Shown here one piece after another: positions 1-8,943 of a stretch of 64,000 nucleotides of DNA. Source of the DNA: Pelagibaculum spongiae (GTDB taxonomy: Bacteria; Pseudomonadota; Gammaproteobacteria; Enterobacterales; Pelagibaculaceae); the NCBI RefSeq assembly GCF_003097315.1, contig NZ_QDDL01000009.1, positions 62,001-126,000 on the forward strand. Reading direction: 5' to 3'. Each line of letters begins with the position of its first letter. Position 1 is the first letter of the stretch. The notes beneath the pieces are model-generated. The model was not told where the DNA came from, did no database searches, and saw only the letters and a list, made by a program, of their open reading frames with translations. The position numbers and the translations under genes are program-made.

Positions 1-723
1 CTCAAAAAACCTGTCGACCAATTAATTAAAAATGCAAAAAAGAAAGGGGTGTCTTCATTAAGCAGTATTTTATTTTCCAAAGAGAATATCGTCGATTGCC
101 ATATGTCGGCAGTAGATGGTTCTGGCGCTCAAGGTGTGATGATTACCCTGCGAGATCACGATAAATTCAGATTAGTCGCTTTGGTATTCAAACAAAACTT
201 AGGGATTGTTGATGTCAGTATTTCACCACCACTCACCAATACTTTTATAAAACAGCACATCAAAATGGCTAAAGATTCCATTGGCGCTTTAGAAAAAGTA
301 TCTGTTGATTTAATTCGCAAGCAACTACCCATTTTTATTTCACTCAATAAATCCAGCAACACCGCGATTGATTTTAATTTGGTACAAGCCATGGAATTAA
401 TTGGCGCAACTGACTGGAACCCAACCGAAGAAACACTTACCAGCTTATGCGATCAATCGCTGCTGACAGAGCCTACTAGTGCTGAAATCGTTACTGCAAA
501 AAAAGCCGTAGCGCGCTGGGTCGATTCAGATTTAGGCAGCAGTTGGTTTGAAATGTTACGGCCTGGTACAAAACAGCATCACTCAGAATGGGCTGAAAGA
601 ATGCTGCGAATGGCTTTATGGTGCCAGTTTTCTGCTAGCAAACGCAGGCAAAACCAAGCGCGTAATTTTGCTGTTGTAAGCTGGTTATTTCAGAACTCCA
701 AAAAACCTATTTTGAAAAATTAA
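1..723 (+). CDS. Hypothetical protein, 5'-truncated by window edge
   Basis: The reading frame is open from the first base of the window to a TAA at 721-723, so the gene starts outside the window. The GTG at 49 is only an internal candidate start. The visible part (about 240 residues) is soluble-looking, with no signal peptide, no membrane segment and no motif I recognise. It has an alternating hydrophobic pattern in the middle and a basic C-terminus. It converges on tsaD with a shared terminator between them. I do not recognise the family and assign no function. The reading frame itself is well supported by its length and by the terminator after it. Confidence 0.75.
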   Translation, partial: LKKPVDQLIKNAKKKGVSSLSSILFSKENIVDCHMSAVDGSGAQGVMITLRDHDKFRLVALVFKQNLGIVDVSISPPLTNTFIKQHIKMAKDSIGALEKVSVDLIRKQLPIFISLNKSSNTAIDFNLVQAMELIGATDWNPTEETLTSLCDQSLLTEPTSAEIVTAKKAVARWVDSDLGSSWFEMLRPGTKQHHSEWAERMLRMALWCQFSASKRRQNQARNFAVVSWLFQNSKKPILKN

Positions 724-751
724 CATCAACACAATTTTTCATAGATAAACT

Positions 752-780
752 AAAAACGAGCCAGCTTCGGCTCGTTTTTA
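752..780. terminator. Bidirectional intrinsic terminator
   Basis: A GC-rich hairpin (ACGAGCC, loop AGCTTC, GGCTCGT) is flanked by A-run and T-run on the two sides. It can therefore end both the preceding plus-strand gene and tsaD on the minus strand. Confidence 0.9.
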
Positions 781-801
781 GTTTCAATCATCTAGCTCAA
801 T

Positions 802-1842
802 TTATCTCACCGACGGCAACTCATCCAACGGCCAGCGCGGTTTACAAATCACTTGGGTATCGGCAATTTGCCCGGCTTTTAATCGTTGCATGCCGGCATA
901 GGCGATCATGGCGCCGTTGTCGGTGCAATAAGCCGGGCGCGGGTAAAACACTTCGCCGCCCAACTTCTCTGCCTGCTCGGCAAGCTTTCGGCGTAATTCG
1001 CTATTGGCACTCACGCCACCGGCAACCACTAACCGATTAAGTCCGGTTTGTTTTAATGCTCGTTTGCATTTAATCGCCAGGGTATCGACCACCGCATGTT
1101 GAAAGGCACAGGCGATATCAGCACGGGTTTGTGCCAGCTCAGGCGAGCCTTTTTCCAACTCGGCACACTCTTTAATAAAAGTGTTGCGAGCAAAGGTCTT
1201 CAAACCAGAGAAACTGAAATCCAAACCGGGGCGGTCACACATGGGGCGAGGGAATTTATAGCGCGTCACATCGCCGCTTTCGGCAAGTTTGGCCAATTCT
1301 GGGCCGCCGGGGTATGGCAAACCAATCAATTTGGCTGTTTTATCGAAGGCTTCACCGGCAGCGTCGTCGACTGATTCCCCCAAAATGGTGTATTCGCCGA
1401 TATTTTTCACTTCGATTAGCTGGGTATGACCACCTGAAACCAACAATGCGACGAACGGAAACTCTGGTTTAGGTTCATCGAGCATGGGCGCTAACAAGTG
1501 GCCTTCCATGTGGTGCACCGGAACGGCTGGAATATCCCAACTCCAAGCTAATGATCTGCCGGTAGCAGCGCCAACAAACAACGCACCCATTAATCCTGGG
1601 CCTGCGGTGTAGGCAACGCCGTCGAGGTCAGAACCCTTTAAACCCGCTTGCTGTAAGACTTCTTCTACTAAAGGAATCAGTTTTCGCACATGGTCACGAC
1701 TGGCCAGTTCTGGCACCACACCGCCATATTCTGCATGGAGTTTGATCTGGCTATACAGCACCTGGGCAATCAGGCCTTGCTGATCGTCATAGATCGCAAC
1801 ACCGGTTTCATCACAAGAAGTTTCAATACCCAGTACTTTCAT
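802..1842 (-). CDS. tsaD: tRNA N6-adenosine threonylcarbamoyltransferase TsaD
   Basis: TsaD transfers the threonylcarbamoyl group from TC-AMP to A37 of ANN-decoding tRNAs, working with TsaB and TsaE in the cytoplasm. The 346-residue length is the usual one. The N-terminus carries the ASKHA phosphate-binding strand [12 protein letters not shown]. The metal-binding histidines sit in [11 protein letters not shown] near residue 110, and the second nucleotide-binding segment [12 protein letters not shown] is near residue 275. The gene is divergent from rpsU, the order found in Pseudomonas and many other gammaproteobacteria. Nothing looks damaged. Confidence 0.98.
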   Translation of the reverse strand: MKVLGIETSCDETGVAIYDDQQGLIAQVLYSQIKLHAEYGGVVPELASRDHVRKLIPLVEEVLQQAGLKGSDLDGVAYTAGPGLMGALFVGAATGRSLAWSWDIPAVPVHHMEGHLLAPMLDEPKPEFPFVALLVSGGHTQLIEVKNIGEYTILGESVDDAAGEAFDKTAKLIGLPYPGGPELAKLAESGDVTRYKFPRPMCDRPGLDFSFSGLKTFARNTFIKECAELEKGSPELAQTRADIACAFQHAVVDTLAIKCKRALKQTGLNRLVVAGGVSANSELRRKLAEQAEKLGGEVFYPRPAYCTDNGAMIAYAGMQRLKAGQIADTQVICKPRWPLDELPSVR

Positions 1843-2181
1843 TGCCCGTTACTACTCTTAACTAATTTTCGCTGATGCGAGTGAATGCAAAATGCCCGAC
1901 AGCTGGCGTTATAAAGGTATTAGATCCCTTATTCGACGCGCTGATTTGGCCTGTTCTGGGCGGAGATAATACGCCAGTGAGCGCGTTTGATCATCTGTTT
2001 GATGGGATTAACGATGCTTTTTCCACCAAATGCTTTGCAATTTTTGTCACAACTGATTAAAATTTCGCGCCTTGATAGCCGGGCTGTGCAGGTGACTGCA
2101 TTTGAGATTGAGACCGACACAAAGATCTTTCCTAGGCAAATCATTGACACAACATGTTTTATTAATAGGTGACCACTAAAA
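1843..2181. other. Divergent intergenic region tsaD/rpsU
   Basis: This 339-bp gap should hold the promoters for tsaD (leftward) and for the rpsU-dnaG-rpoD operon (rightward). A TTGACA hexamer lies at 2144-2149, but I see no -10 box at a normal distance from it, so I do not mark a promoter. Open frames inside the gap are low-complexity shadows. Confidence 0.5.
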
Positions 2182-2397
2182 ATGCCAAATGTACGCGTAA
2201 AAGATAACGAACCGTTCGACATCGCCCTGCGTCGCTTCAAGCGCTCTTGTGAGAAAGCAGGCGTTCTGTCTGAAGTACGTCGTCGTGAATTTTACGAGAA
2301 GCCAACTGCAGTTCGTAAGCGTAAAGCTGCTGCAGCTGTTAAGCGTCACTTGAAGAAAGTGTCTCGCGAAAACCTGAATCGTAAGCGCCTCTACTAG
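2182..2397 (+). CDS. rpsU: 30S ribosomal protein S21
   Basis: S21 is a small basic protein of the 30S platform, needed for initiation on natural mRNAs. The 71-residue product begins [19 protein letters not shown] and ends in the arginine/lysine-rich tail [11 protein letters not shown], both typical of gammaproteobacterial S21. It is the first gene of the macromolecular synthesis operon rpsU-yqeY-dnaG-rpoD. Only 13 bp separate it from yqeY, so the two are surely co-transcribed. Confidence 0.99.
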   Translation: MPNVRVKDNEPFDIALRRFKRSCEKAGVLSEVRRREFYEKPTAVRKRKAAAAVKRHLKKVSRENLNRKRLY

Positions 2398-2410
2398 AAC
2401 CGGAGTCGCT

Positions 2411-2860
2411 ATGAGCAGTTTGAAACTTCGTTTGAAGGAAGACCAAAAGGCCGCTATGCGTGCCAAAGCAAAAAGTCTTCTAGCAGTGATCCGTCAAATC
2501 AACGCTGCGATAAAGCAGATTGAAATCGATCAGCGCATTGAGCTGGACGATGTTGGCGTGGTTACCGTACTGAATAAAATGGTTAAGCAACGTCGCGATT
2601 CCATTACTCAGTACGAAGCTGCAGAACGTCAGGAATTAGCTGATCAGGAAAAGCTGGAGTTGGATGTGATCGCTACATACCTACCTCAGCCACTGAGCCC
2701 TGCCGAGATTGAAGCCGTTATAGAGGAGGTGGTCACCAAAACTGGCGCCAACTCGATGCAAGATATGGGCAAGGTCATGGGCCAGATAAAAGCTAAAGTT
2801 GAAGGTCGCGCAGATATGGGTGACGTCAGCAAGCTGATTAAGGCCAGACTTTCCAACTGA
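2411..2860 (+). CDS. yqeY: GatB/YqeY domain protein
   Basis: The 149-residue protein is a stand-alone YqeY, related to the tail domain of the GatB subunit of tRNA-dependent amidotransferase. Its role is not well defined; tRNA binding is the usual proposal. Family features are the starting block SSLKLRLKEDQKAAMRAK, the central charged helices, the sequence TYLPQPLS, and the C-terminal region MGKVMGQIKAKVEGRADM. It sits between rpsU and dnaG as in Pseudomonas, and a strong terminator follows it. dnaG and rpoD may therefore depend partly on their own promoters. Confidence 0.95.
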   Translation: MSSLKLRLKEDQKAAMRAKAKSLLAVIRQINAAIKQIEIDQRIELDDVGVVTVLNKMVKQRRDSITQYEAAERQELADQEKLELDVIATYLPQPLSPAEIEAVIEEVVTKTGANSMQDMGKVMGQIKAKVEGRADMGDVSKLIKARLSN

Positions 2861-2887
2861 TTCAGCAAACTGCTCATTAAGTTTGTT

Positions 2888-2920
2888 AAAAGCCGATATC
2901 CCAGGGTATCGGCTTTTTTA
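2888..2920 (+). terminator. Intrinsic terminator after yqeY
   Basis: The stem AAAGCCGATA / TATCGGCTTT with a short loop is followed by a T-run. It is positioned to limit read-through from rpsU-yqeY into dnaG. Confidence 0.88.
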
Positions 2921-2956
2921 GTTCTACTGAAAATGTCTGACATGCTTGCGCCCAGC

Positions 2957-3046
2957 GATTTCACAGCACACTATATTTCAAATGATTTCACAGCGGCTGA
3001 ATTTCAAATGATTTCACTATCAGCTAATCGCTAGTGATTTCACAGC
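2957..3046 (+). repeat. Four imperfect GATTTCACAGC repeats, 26-27 bp period
   Basis: GATTTCACAGC occurs at 2957 and 2984, in a broken form (GATTTCACTATCAGC) at 3010, and again at 3036. The steps are 27, 26 and 26 bp. Two of the units are also preceded by ATTTCAAAT. The array lies between the yqeY terminator and the dnaG start. Its role is unknown. Confidence 0.75.
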
Positions 3047-3116
3047 AGCTTATTTGGTGTACTTGATTGTCTAAGTGCACTTGTCTCAATCGATTGTTCA
3101 TCCTTCGAGGATCGCG

Positions 3117-5012
3117 GTGGCAGGCCGAATTCCACAAAGCTTTATTGACGACTTGTTAGCAAGAACCGACCTGGTTGAGCTGATTCGTTCGCGTGTCCGG
3201 TTAAAAAAAGCCGGCAAAAACTATTCAGGCCTATGCCCTTTCCACGACGAAAAATCTCCTTCTTTCTCGGTGATCCAAGACAAGCAGTTTTACTATTGCT
3301 TTGGCTGCGGCGCTTCTGGCAACGCAGTGAGCTTCTTAATGGACTACGAGCGACTGGAGTTTGTTGATGCGATTGAAGATCTAGCGCATCAAAGCGGCCT
3401 TGAAGTCCCTCGTGAAGAAGGCAGCCAGCAACATGATCAAGGGCACCAGCCGTTATATAACGCATTGGAGCTCAGTAAGCGTTTTTACCAAGCGCAGCTG
3501 TCTCGCCATGACGAAGGTAAGCGTGGCATTGAATATTTAAAGCAGCGCGGTCTGAGTGGCGAAATTGCCCGGGATTTTGCACTGGGCTATTCATTGGAAG
3601 GCTGGGACAATCTGATTAAGGCGATCAAACCCCACAGTTCGATCCAACAGATGGAGCAGGCCGGGCTGGTGATTAACAAAGAAGGCACCGACCGTTTCTA
3701 TGATCGATTCCGTGGCCGGATTATGTTTCCCATTCGTAATCACCGCGGACGAGTGATCGCTTTTGGTGGTCGCATTCTCGGCGATGGCAAACCGAAATAC
3801 CTCAACTCACCCGAGACACCTGTATTTCAAAAAGGCAACGAGCTTTACGGGCTTTACGAAGCTAAAAAAGCCAATCGAAGCCTAGAAGAACTGCTGATTG
3901 TTGAAGGTTATATGGACGTGGTCGCCCTGTTTCAACTGGGCATTCCTCGCGCCGTAGCGACCTTGGGCACTGCCTGCACTCGTGATCATGCTAAAAAGCT
4001 ATTCCGTGCAGTTAATCGGTTGGTATTTTGCTTTGATGGTGACGATGCCGGTCGAAATGCCGCATGGCGAGCACTGGAAAATATTCTGCCTGAGTTACAC
4101 GATGGCCGACAGGCACACTTTATGTTCCTCGATCAGGGTGAAGACCCAGATACCTTGGTGCGTAAAATTGGCAAGGAAGCGTTTGAGCAGGAAATTAAAC
4201 AATCCCGCTCACTGGTTGATTACTTGTTTGAAGCGCTATCGCAGCAAACCGATATCAACAGCATGGATGGCCGAGCACGCTTAAGTGAACTGGCCAAACC
4301 GTTAATTGCCAAAGTGCCTGGACAGGTGCTCAAGCAATTGATGCTGGAAAAATTATCACAAATGGTGGGCATCACCACTGAAAAACTAGAACGTGCGATT
4401 CAGCAAAAACCAGCCGATTTAGGATATGGCAAACGCGGCGGCAGTCAATACGACCAATACGGTTCATCGAAGTCAGCTATACCAACCCGTTCACAAAACG
4501 CGGACTATCCAGACCACTATTTCGAGGTACCTCCAGCAACGGATGATTATCCCGGGCAAGCCTTTGATCCAAGCGTTCCAGCTGCCTCGGTAAAGATTCC
4601 GCGCGGTGCAATTCGTAGCGCATTGCAAAGTTTGCTTCAAAAACCGGAGCTTGCATTACAGCTGACAGATACTAAGTTTCTGGAGTTACTACTGCAGCAT
4701 CCTGGTTGTCAATTGCTCGATGAACTGATCCAGCAATTCCACAACCAACCCGCTATTAGCCTGCCTAGCCTGATCGAACAATGGCGCGGCAGATCTGAAG
4801 CACCCTTATTGATGCAGCTAAGCGCGCGCAGTCCATTGCTACCTGAGAATGACCCCTCGGTCGAATTCCGAGATGCCATTCAGCAATTACATCAGCAGGC
4901 ATTGGACGCCCAAACTGAGCAATTATTGCAACTCTCTCGTAGTCGCCCTTTACAAGACAATGAGCGGATTTTGCTTAAGCAGCTTTTGGAAAATCGTGCT
5001 AGCAGGGGTTGA
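3117..5012 (+). CDS. dnaG: DNA primase DnaG
   Basis: DnaG makes RNA primers for the replication fork and is recruited by DnaB helicase. In order: the CHC2 zinc-binding domain (CPFHDEKSPSFSV then YYCFGCGASGN), the catalytic core, the Toprim motif LIVEGYMDVVAL with the acidic FCFDGDDAGRN, a linker rich in Gln/Ser/Tyr, and the C-terminal DnaB-interacting domain. I chose the GTG at 3117, which gives VAGRIPQSFIDDLLARTD and 631 residues. It matches the usual primase N-terminus and has GAGG at 3107-3110 with 6-nt spacing. An in-frame GTG at 3075 would add 14 residues and has no ribosome binding site. Third large gene of the rpsU-rpoD operon. Confidence 0.97.
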   Translation: MAGRIPQSFIDDLLARTDLVELIRSRVRLKKAGKNYSGLCPFHDEKSPSFSVIQDKQFYYCFGCGASGNAVSFLMDYERLEFVDAIEDLAHQSGLEVPREEGSQQHDQGHQPLYNALELSKRFYQAQLSRHDEGKRGIEYLKQRGLSGEIARDFALGYSLEGWDNLIKAIKPHSSIQQMEQAGLVINKEGTDRFYDRFRGRIMFPIRNHRGRVIAFGGRILGDGKPKYLNSPETPVFQKGNELYGLYEAKKANRSLEELLIVEGYMDVVALFQLGIPRAVATLGTACTRDHAKKLFRAVNRLVFCFDGDDAGRNAAWRALENILPELHDGRQAHFMFLDQGEDPDTLVRKIGKEAFEQEIKQSRSLVDYLFEALSQQTDINSMDGRARLSELAKPLIAKVPGQVLKQLMLEKLSQMVGITTEKLERAIQQKPADLGYGKRGGSQYDQYGSSKSAIPTRSQNADYPDHYFEVPPATDDYPGQAFDPSVPAASVKIPRGAIRSALQSLLQKPELALQLTDTKFLELLLQHPGCQLLDELIQQFHNQPAISLPSLIEQWRGRSEAPLLMQLSARSPLLPENDPSVEFRDAIQQLHQQALDAQTEQLLQLSRSRPLQDNERILLKQLLENRASRG

Positions 5013-5151
5013 AATCTACAAAATCAACCCTACATAGCGTCAGTTATCGCCTGTTTCTGCTGGGCCGGACACCGAATCAGAGCCATTGTGAGCCATTTGG
5101 GAAGTTCCGGATCTGCCCTTCCAGGCCTGGTTTCCACCATTGCTAAAGGCG

Positions 5152-5180
5152 TAGCGTTAAAAGGGTTTTTTCTGTAAAAT
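5152..5180 (+). promoter_or_regulatory. Candidate promoter upstream of rpoD
   Basis: TAAAAT at 5175-5180 is a good -10 element. TAGCGT at 5152-5157, 17 bp upstream, is a weak -35. The pair lies about 50 bp before the rpoD start. An rpoD-specific promoter is expected for this operon, but this one is a visual match only. Confidence 0.4.
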
Positions 5181-5228
5181 ATCCGCCCTTTCGCCGATCG
5201 TCAGCAGCTAGATTCAAACAGAGGCCAC

Positions 5229-7073
5229 ATGAATCAATCAGACCAGCAATCACAGCTTAAGCTCCTGATTGCCAAGGGCAAAGAACAAGGCTACCTCACA
5301 TATGCTGAGGTGAACGACCATTTGCCACCAGATATCGTTGATTCTGATCAGATCGAAGACATCATCAGTATGATCAACGACATGGGCATAAAGGTTTATG
5401 AAACCGCCCCTGACGTTGACGACCTGTTGATGGCTGACTCGACTGGCACAGATGACGCTGCCGCTGAAGAAGCCGCCGCCGCACTGGCTGCCGTAGAATC
5501 AGACGTCTCCCGCACCACCGACCCAGTTCGCATGTACATGCGTGAAATGGGTACAGTGGAGCTGCTGACGCGTGAAGGCGAGATCAAAATTGCCCGTCGT
5601 ATCGAAGAAGGTACCCAGCAAGTTTTGGCCGCCCTGGCAAACCATCCTAAGACCATCAAGCTTTTGCTCGATACTTGGGACATGGTTATGGTCGAAGAAG
5701 CCAAAATCGAAGACGTGATTGCCGGCTTTGTCGACACCGACGAAGATCAGTCAATGCGTCCACCAGCGCAGATTGCAGAAGAAGCCGCCGCTAAGAATCG
5801 GGAAAAAGCTGAAGCTGCACAAAATGGTGATGATTCAGACGATGATGACGGCCCAACAGGTATCGACCCTGTAATGGCTGCTGGTCGTTTTGCTGAATTA
5901 AAAGAATTGTATGAAGTTGCTGTCGCTTCAGACACCGCAAATGGTCGAGTACACCCAGATACGCAAAGCGCTTACCGCGAGCTATCTGAATGTTTCGTAC
6001 ATTTCCGTCTGGTGCCTAAGCAGTTCGATCGTCTGGCAAGCAACATTCGCAATGTTCTGGACCAGATTCGTAGCCATGAACGCCAGATAATGAAAATCTG
6101 CGTTAACCGCGGTCGGATTCCTCGCAAGCAGTTTGTTAAAACCTTCCCAGGCAAAGAAACTGATGCCAGCTGGATTGAAGACGAAATCAATTCTGGCCAA
6201 CCATACGCGACTACCCTGGAAGACGTAAGAGACGACGTTACTCGTTTACAGCGCAAGCTGAGAATGCTCGAGCAAGATAGCCAGTTAACTGTCCGCGACT
6301 TGAAAGAAATCAACCGTGGTATGTCGATTGGTGAAGCGAAAGCACGTCGCGCCAAGAAAGAAATGGTTGAAGCTAACTTACGTCTGGTTATCTCGATCGC
6401 CAAGAAGTACACCAACCGTGGTTTGCAGTTCCTTGACTTGATCCAGGAAGGCAATATCGGCTTGATGAAAGCGGTCGACAAGTTTGAATACCGTCGTGGT
6501 TACAAGTTCTCGACTTATGCTACCTGGTGGATCCGTCAGGCGATCACTCGCTCGATTGCCGACCAGGCACGTACTATCCGTATTCCGGTACACATGATCG
6601 AGACCATCAACAAGCTGAACCGTATCTCGCGGCAAATGCTGCAAGAAATGGGGCGCGAGCCGACTCCAGAAGAGTTGGGCATACGAATGGAAATGCCTGA
6701 GGACAAGATCCGCAAGGTATTGAAAATCGCTAAAGAGCCTATCTCAATGGAAACGCCAATTGGTGATGATGAAGACTCCCACTTGGGTGACTTTATCGAA
6801 GACACTAATATGGAATCGCCAGTGGAATCTGCAACCAATACCGGTTTGCGTGATGCCACCACCGATATCCTGGCGGGTCTAACTGCTCGTGAAGCTAAGG
6901 TATTGCGGATGCGTTTCGGCATCGACATGAATACAGACCACACACTGGAAGAAGTCGGCAAACAGTTCGACGTAACCCGTGAACGTATTCGTCAGATCGA
7001 AGCAAAAGCACTACGTAAATTGCGTCATCCAAGTCGTTCCGACCAGCTGCGCAGCTTCCTTGATATCGACTGA
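5229..7073 (+). CDS. rpoD: RNA polymerase sigma factor RpoD (sigma-70)
   Basis: The housekeeping sigma factor, 614 residues. Region 1.1 is at the N-terminus ([20 protein letters not shown]). Region 1.2 holds [20 protein letters not shown] near residue 97, followed by the acidic non-conserved region. Region 2 has [20 protein letters not shown] and the -10 recognition helix [15 protein letters not shown]. Region 3 follows, then region 4 with the -35 helix [20 protein letters not shown] and the ending LRSFLDID. Last gene of the macromolecular synthesis operon, with a terminator and a tRNA after it. Confidence 0.99.
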   Translation: MNQSDQQSQLKLLIAKGKEQGYLTYAEVNDHLPPDIVDSDQIEDIISMINDMGIKVYETAPDVDDLLMADSTGTDDAAAEEAAAALAAVESDVSRTTDPVRMYMREMGTVELLTREGEIKIARRIEEGTQQVLAALANHPKTIKLLLDTWDMVMVEEAKIEDVIAGFVDTDEDQSMRPPAQIAEEAAAKNREKAEAAQNGDDSDDDDGPTGIDPVMAAGRFAELKELYEVAVASDTANGRVHPDTQSAYRELSECFVHFRLVPKQFDRLASNIRNVLDQIRSHERQIMKICVNRGRIPRKQFVKTFPGKETDASWIEDEINSGQPYATTLEDVRDDVTRLQRKLRMLEQDSQLTVRDLKEINRGMSIGEAKARRAKKEMVEANLRLVISIAKKYTNRGLQFLDLIQEGNIGLMKAVDKFEYRRGYKFSTYATWWIRQAITRSIADQARTIRIPVHMIETINKLNRISRQMLQEMGREPTPEELGIRMEMPEDKIRKVLKIAKEPISMETPIGDDEDSHLGDFIEDTNMESPVESATNTGLRDATTDILAGLTAREAKVLRMRFGIDMNTDHTLEEVGKQFDVTRERIRQIEAKALRKLRHPSRSDQLRSFLDID

Positions 7074-7084
7074 TTGAAAAACCT

Positions 7085-7117
7085 GCGGCGGGAGTGTTAT
7101 GATTCCCGCCGCTGTTT
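7085..7117 (+). terminator. Intrinsic terminator after rpoD
   Basis: The perfect inverted repeat GCGGCGGGA / TCCCGCCGC with a 10-nt loop is followed by TGTTTT. It lies 11 bp after the rpoD stop codon. Confidence 0.88.
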
Positions 7118-7183
7118 TAGCGCTCCCGCGCTAGAATAGTTCTGCTACATTGAAAACAGTTTTAGCGCGCTCGCGCTGGAATC
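7113..7183 (+). repeat. Two direct copies of a small hairpin unit
   Basis: GTTTTAGCGCTCCCGCGCTAGAAT (from 7113) and GTTTTAGCGCGCTCGCGCTGGAAT (from 7159) are near-identical and 46 bp apart. Each folds on itself: TAGCGC-TCCC-GCGCTA at 7118-7133 and AGCGCG-CT-CGCGCT at 7164-7177. They lie between the rpoD terminator and the tRNA. They may be a local duplication or a REP-like unit. Confidence 0.7.
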
Positions 7184-7189
7184 TTAGAC

Positions 7190-7266
7190 GGCCCCTTAGC
7201 TCAGTTGGTTAGAGCACTCGACTCATAATCGATTGGTCCGCAGTTCGAGTCTGCGAGGGGCCACCA
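7190..7266 (+). tRNA. tRNA-Ile2 (CAU anticodon, lysidine type)
   Basis: The 77-nt cloverleaf has acceptor stem GGCCCCT/AGGGGCC, D-arm AGCTCAGTTGGTTAGAGC, anticodon loop CTCATAA (CAU), T-loop TTCGAGT, discriminator A and encoded CCA. The GGCCCCTTAGCTCAG start is that of the E. coli ileX tRNA rather than elongator or initiator tRNA-Met. I therefore read it as the isoleucine tRNA whose C34 is converted to lysidine by TilS. The outermost anticodon-stem pair (27-43) is C-T, a mismatch. Confidence 0.93.
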
Positions 7267-7398
7267 TTTTAAACCCGTTCTATCTTCCGCTGTTGTTCTT
7301 GCCTCTGCAGCAGACTTCTTTTTTTCTCTCTCGATTCTTAATAGCTTCGTTTTTAAATAATTTCTGCTTACAAAACCAGCAATTAAAACATTTCTAAG

Positions 7399-8544
7399 CT
7401 ACACCAACTCCCCCCAAGCTTTAATCAACACCTCTGCGGCCTTTTCGATTTCCTGCTCGCTAGTGTTCCAACCGGTAGAAATACGCACTGCGCCGGCAGC
7501 ACGTTGGTTATCCAGGTTCATTGCACCTAATACGCCGCTGGGTTTGTCGGAGCTGGCATGACAGGCGGAACCAACCGATGCCAGTATCTGCCCTTCAGTA
7601 GCATTGAGTAGTTGCTGGCCGATCACACCGGGGAAAGACACATTCAATGTATTGGGCAACCGCAGTTCAGGGTGACCATTTAGCCGCAAGCCTGGAATGG
7701 CTTTGAGTAATAGCTGGTTCAACTGATCAGTACGTTGCTGCAAAGTATTTTCAGTTTGTGCCAATCGATAAACTGCAAGGTCAGCCGCGACACCCATGCC
7801 GATAATTGCTGGAGTATTTTCAGTACCTGGCCGTAAACCTGCTTCGTGCCCGGCACCATGCAAAACATTGTTTATTTTGAGCCCTTGGCGGACATATAAC
7901 GCACCGATCCCTTTACTGGCATAAAACTTATGCCCAGCCAATGTCAGCAGGTCAACGCCCAGTTTATTCACATCAGCCGGAATCTTTCCTACTGCCTGCG
8001 CGGCATCGGTATGCAGTAAAATATTTTTATCTTTTTTCTTAAGACCTTGAGCAATTTCTGCAATCGGTTGAATGGTGCCGACTTCATTATTGGCCAACAT
8101 AATGGAGACCAGTACGGTATTTGGCCGCACTTCTTTCAATAAATTTTCAACTGAAACCAAACCATATTGATCAACCGGAATAATGCTGAGCTGCCAACCT
8201 CGTGACTCAAGATATTTGGCAGGCTGCATAATGGCCGGGTGTTCAATTGCGCTAATAATCAAATGCTGGGGCTCGGTAAAAGTACTGGCAATACCTAGCA
8301 GAGCCAGATTATTCGCCTCGGTAGCACAGCCGGTAAAGTGTAATTCACTGGCATTGCAACCAATTAAAGTACCAATTGAAGCTCTGGCTGCTGAAATAGC
8401 TCTCGCAGCATCTAGCCCATCAGAATAGGGCGATGATGGATTGGCGTAGCGATGTTTCAACGCGTCGGTCATTGCGCTAACCACTTCATCTGCAACGGGT
8501 GTAGTCGCGTTATAATCCAGATAAATAGACTGCTGATTTTTCAT
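7399..8544 (-). CDS. Cysteine desulfurase, NifS/IscS family (class V aminotransferase)
   Basis: A PLP enzyme that takes sulfur from L-cysteine as a protein-bound persulfide for Fe-S clusters or tRNA thiolation. The 381-residue protein opens with IYLDYNATTPV. It has the PLP lysine in TLAGHKFYASKG near residue 200 and the catalytic cysteine in ASVGSACHASSDKPSGVL near residue 325, which is the group I layout. No iscR, iscU or nif genes are near, so this is probably a second, stand-alone desulfurase. The exact sulfur acceptor cannot be told. The preceding 130 bp after the tRNA hold nothing obvious. Confidence 0.93.
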   Translation of the reverse strand: MKNQQSIYLDYNATTPVADEVVSAMTDALKHRYANPSSPYSDGLDAARAISAARASIGTLIGCNASELHFTGCATEANNLALLGIASTFTEPQHLIISAIEHPAIMQPAKYLESRGWQLSIIPVDQYGLVSVENLLKEVRPNTVLVSIMLANNEVGTIQPIAEIAQGLKKKDKNILLHTDAAQAVGKIPADVNKLGVDLLTLAGHKFYASKGIGALYVRQGLKINNVLHGAGHEAGLRPGTENTPAIIGMGVAADLAVYRLAQTENTLQQRTDQLNQLLLKAIPGLRLNGHPELRLPNTLNVSFPGVIGQQLLNATEGQILASVGSACHASSDKPSGVLGAMNLDNQRAAGAVRISTGWNTSEQEIEKAAEVLIKAWGELV

Positions 8545-8681
8545 TGTTCAACCTGTATGCGGATAAATATTAGATAATTACTAACGATGATTAAAAATCA
8601 TATTCAGAAAATTCAAAAAGAGCTCGCTAGCAAACACTATTTAACAAATAGAAAACTTAATAAAACAAACTTACTCAACAA

Positions 8682-8841
8682 CCACCGACTAAAGCCGGTG
8701 GGTTCGTTGTACGGACTGGAAGTCCGGACACGGGGCTAAGACCCGTTACTAGGAGCCCAGGCAGCTTGCCTGCAAAGTGCAAAGGTACACCATTGACATA
8801 AATGCTCTTGCATTTAAATGCAGGCGGGCCGCCTGCGCTCC
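8682..8841. repeat. Cluster of six small hairpins in an intergenic region
   Basis: Hairpins follow each other: CCACCGACT/AGCCGGTGG at 8682-8701 (one mismatch); CGGACT-GGA-AGTCCG at 8712-8726; ACGGG/CCCGT at 8730-8746; CAGGCA-GCT-TGCCTG at 8758-8772; the palindrome TGCATTTAAATGCA at 8809-8822; and GCAGGCG-GGC-CGCCTGC at 8820-8836. GGAGC at 8752-8756 can also pair with GCTCC at 8837-8841 around the last three. No gene is present in 8545-8943. The first hairpin resembles terminal hairpins of IS200/IS605-type elements, so a transposon-end relic or a structured RNA are both possible. Confidence 0.65.
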
Positions 8842-8943
8842 CAGCTACACCCTATTGAAAAAAATCGACACCATATCTTTAATATTTAAAAAATTCATAG
8901 CTAAAACCGGTGATTTTAACTTTTTATCTGGAGAATAAAAAAC

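Noticed and set aside
2144-2166. TTGACA as a -35 box for rpsU
   Set aside because: No -10 hexamer at 16-18 bp; the only AT-rich hexamer is about 10 bp away.
1929-2240. Minus-strand frame opposite the start of rpsU
   Set aside because: A shadow of rpsU and its leader; S21 on the other strand explains the coding signal.
3075-3116. Upstream GTG start for dnaG
   Set aside because: No ribosome binding site and no match to the primase N-terminus; GTG 3117 has GAGG at good spacing.
8682-8841. CRISPR array
   Set aside because: The hairpins differ in sequence and there are no identical repeats with regular spacers. No cas genes occur in the window.
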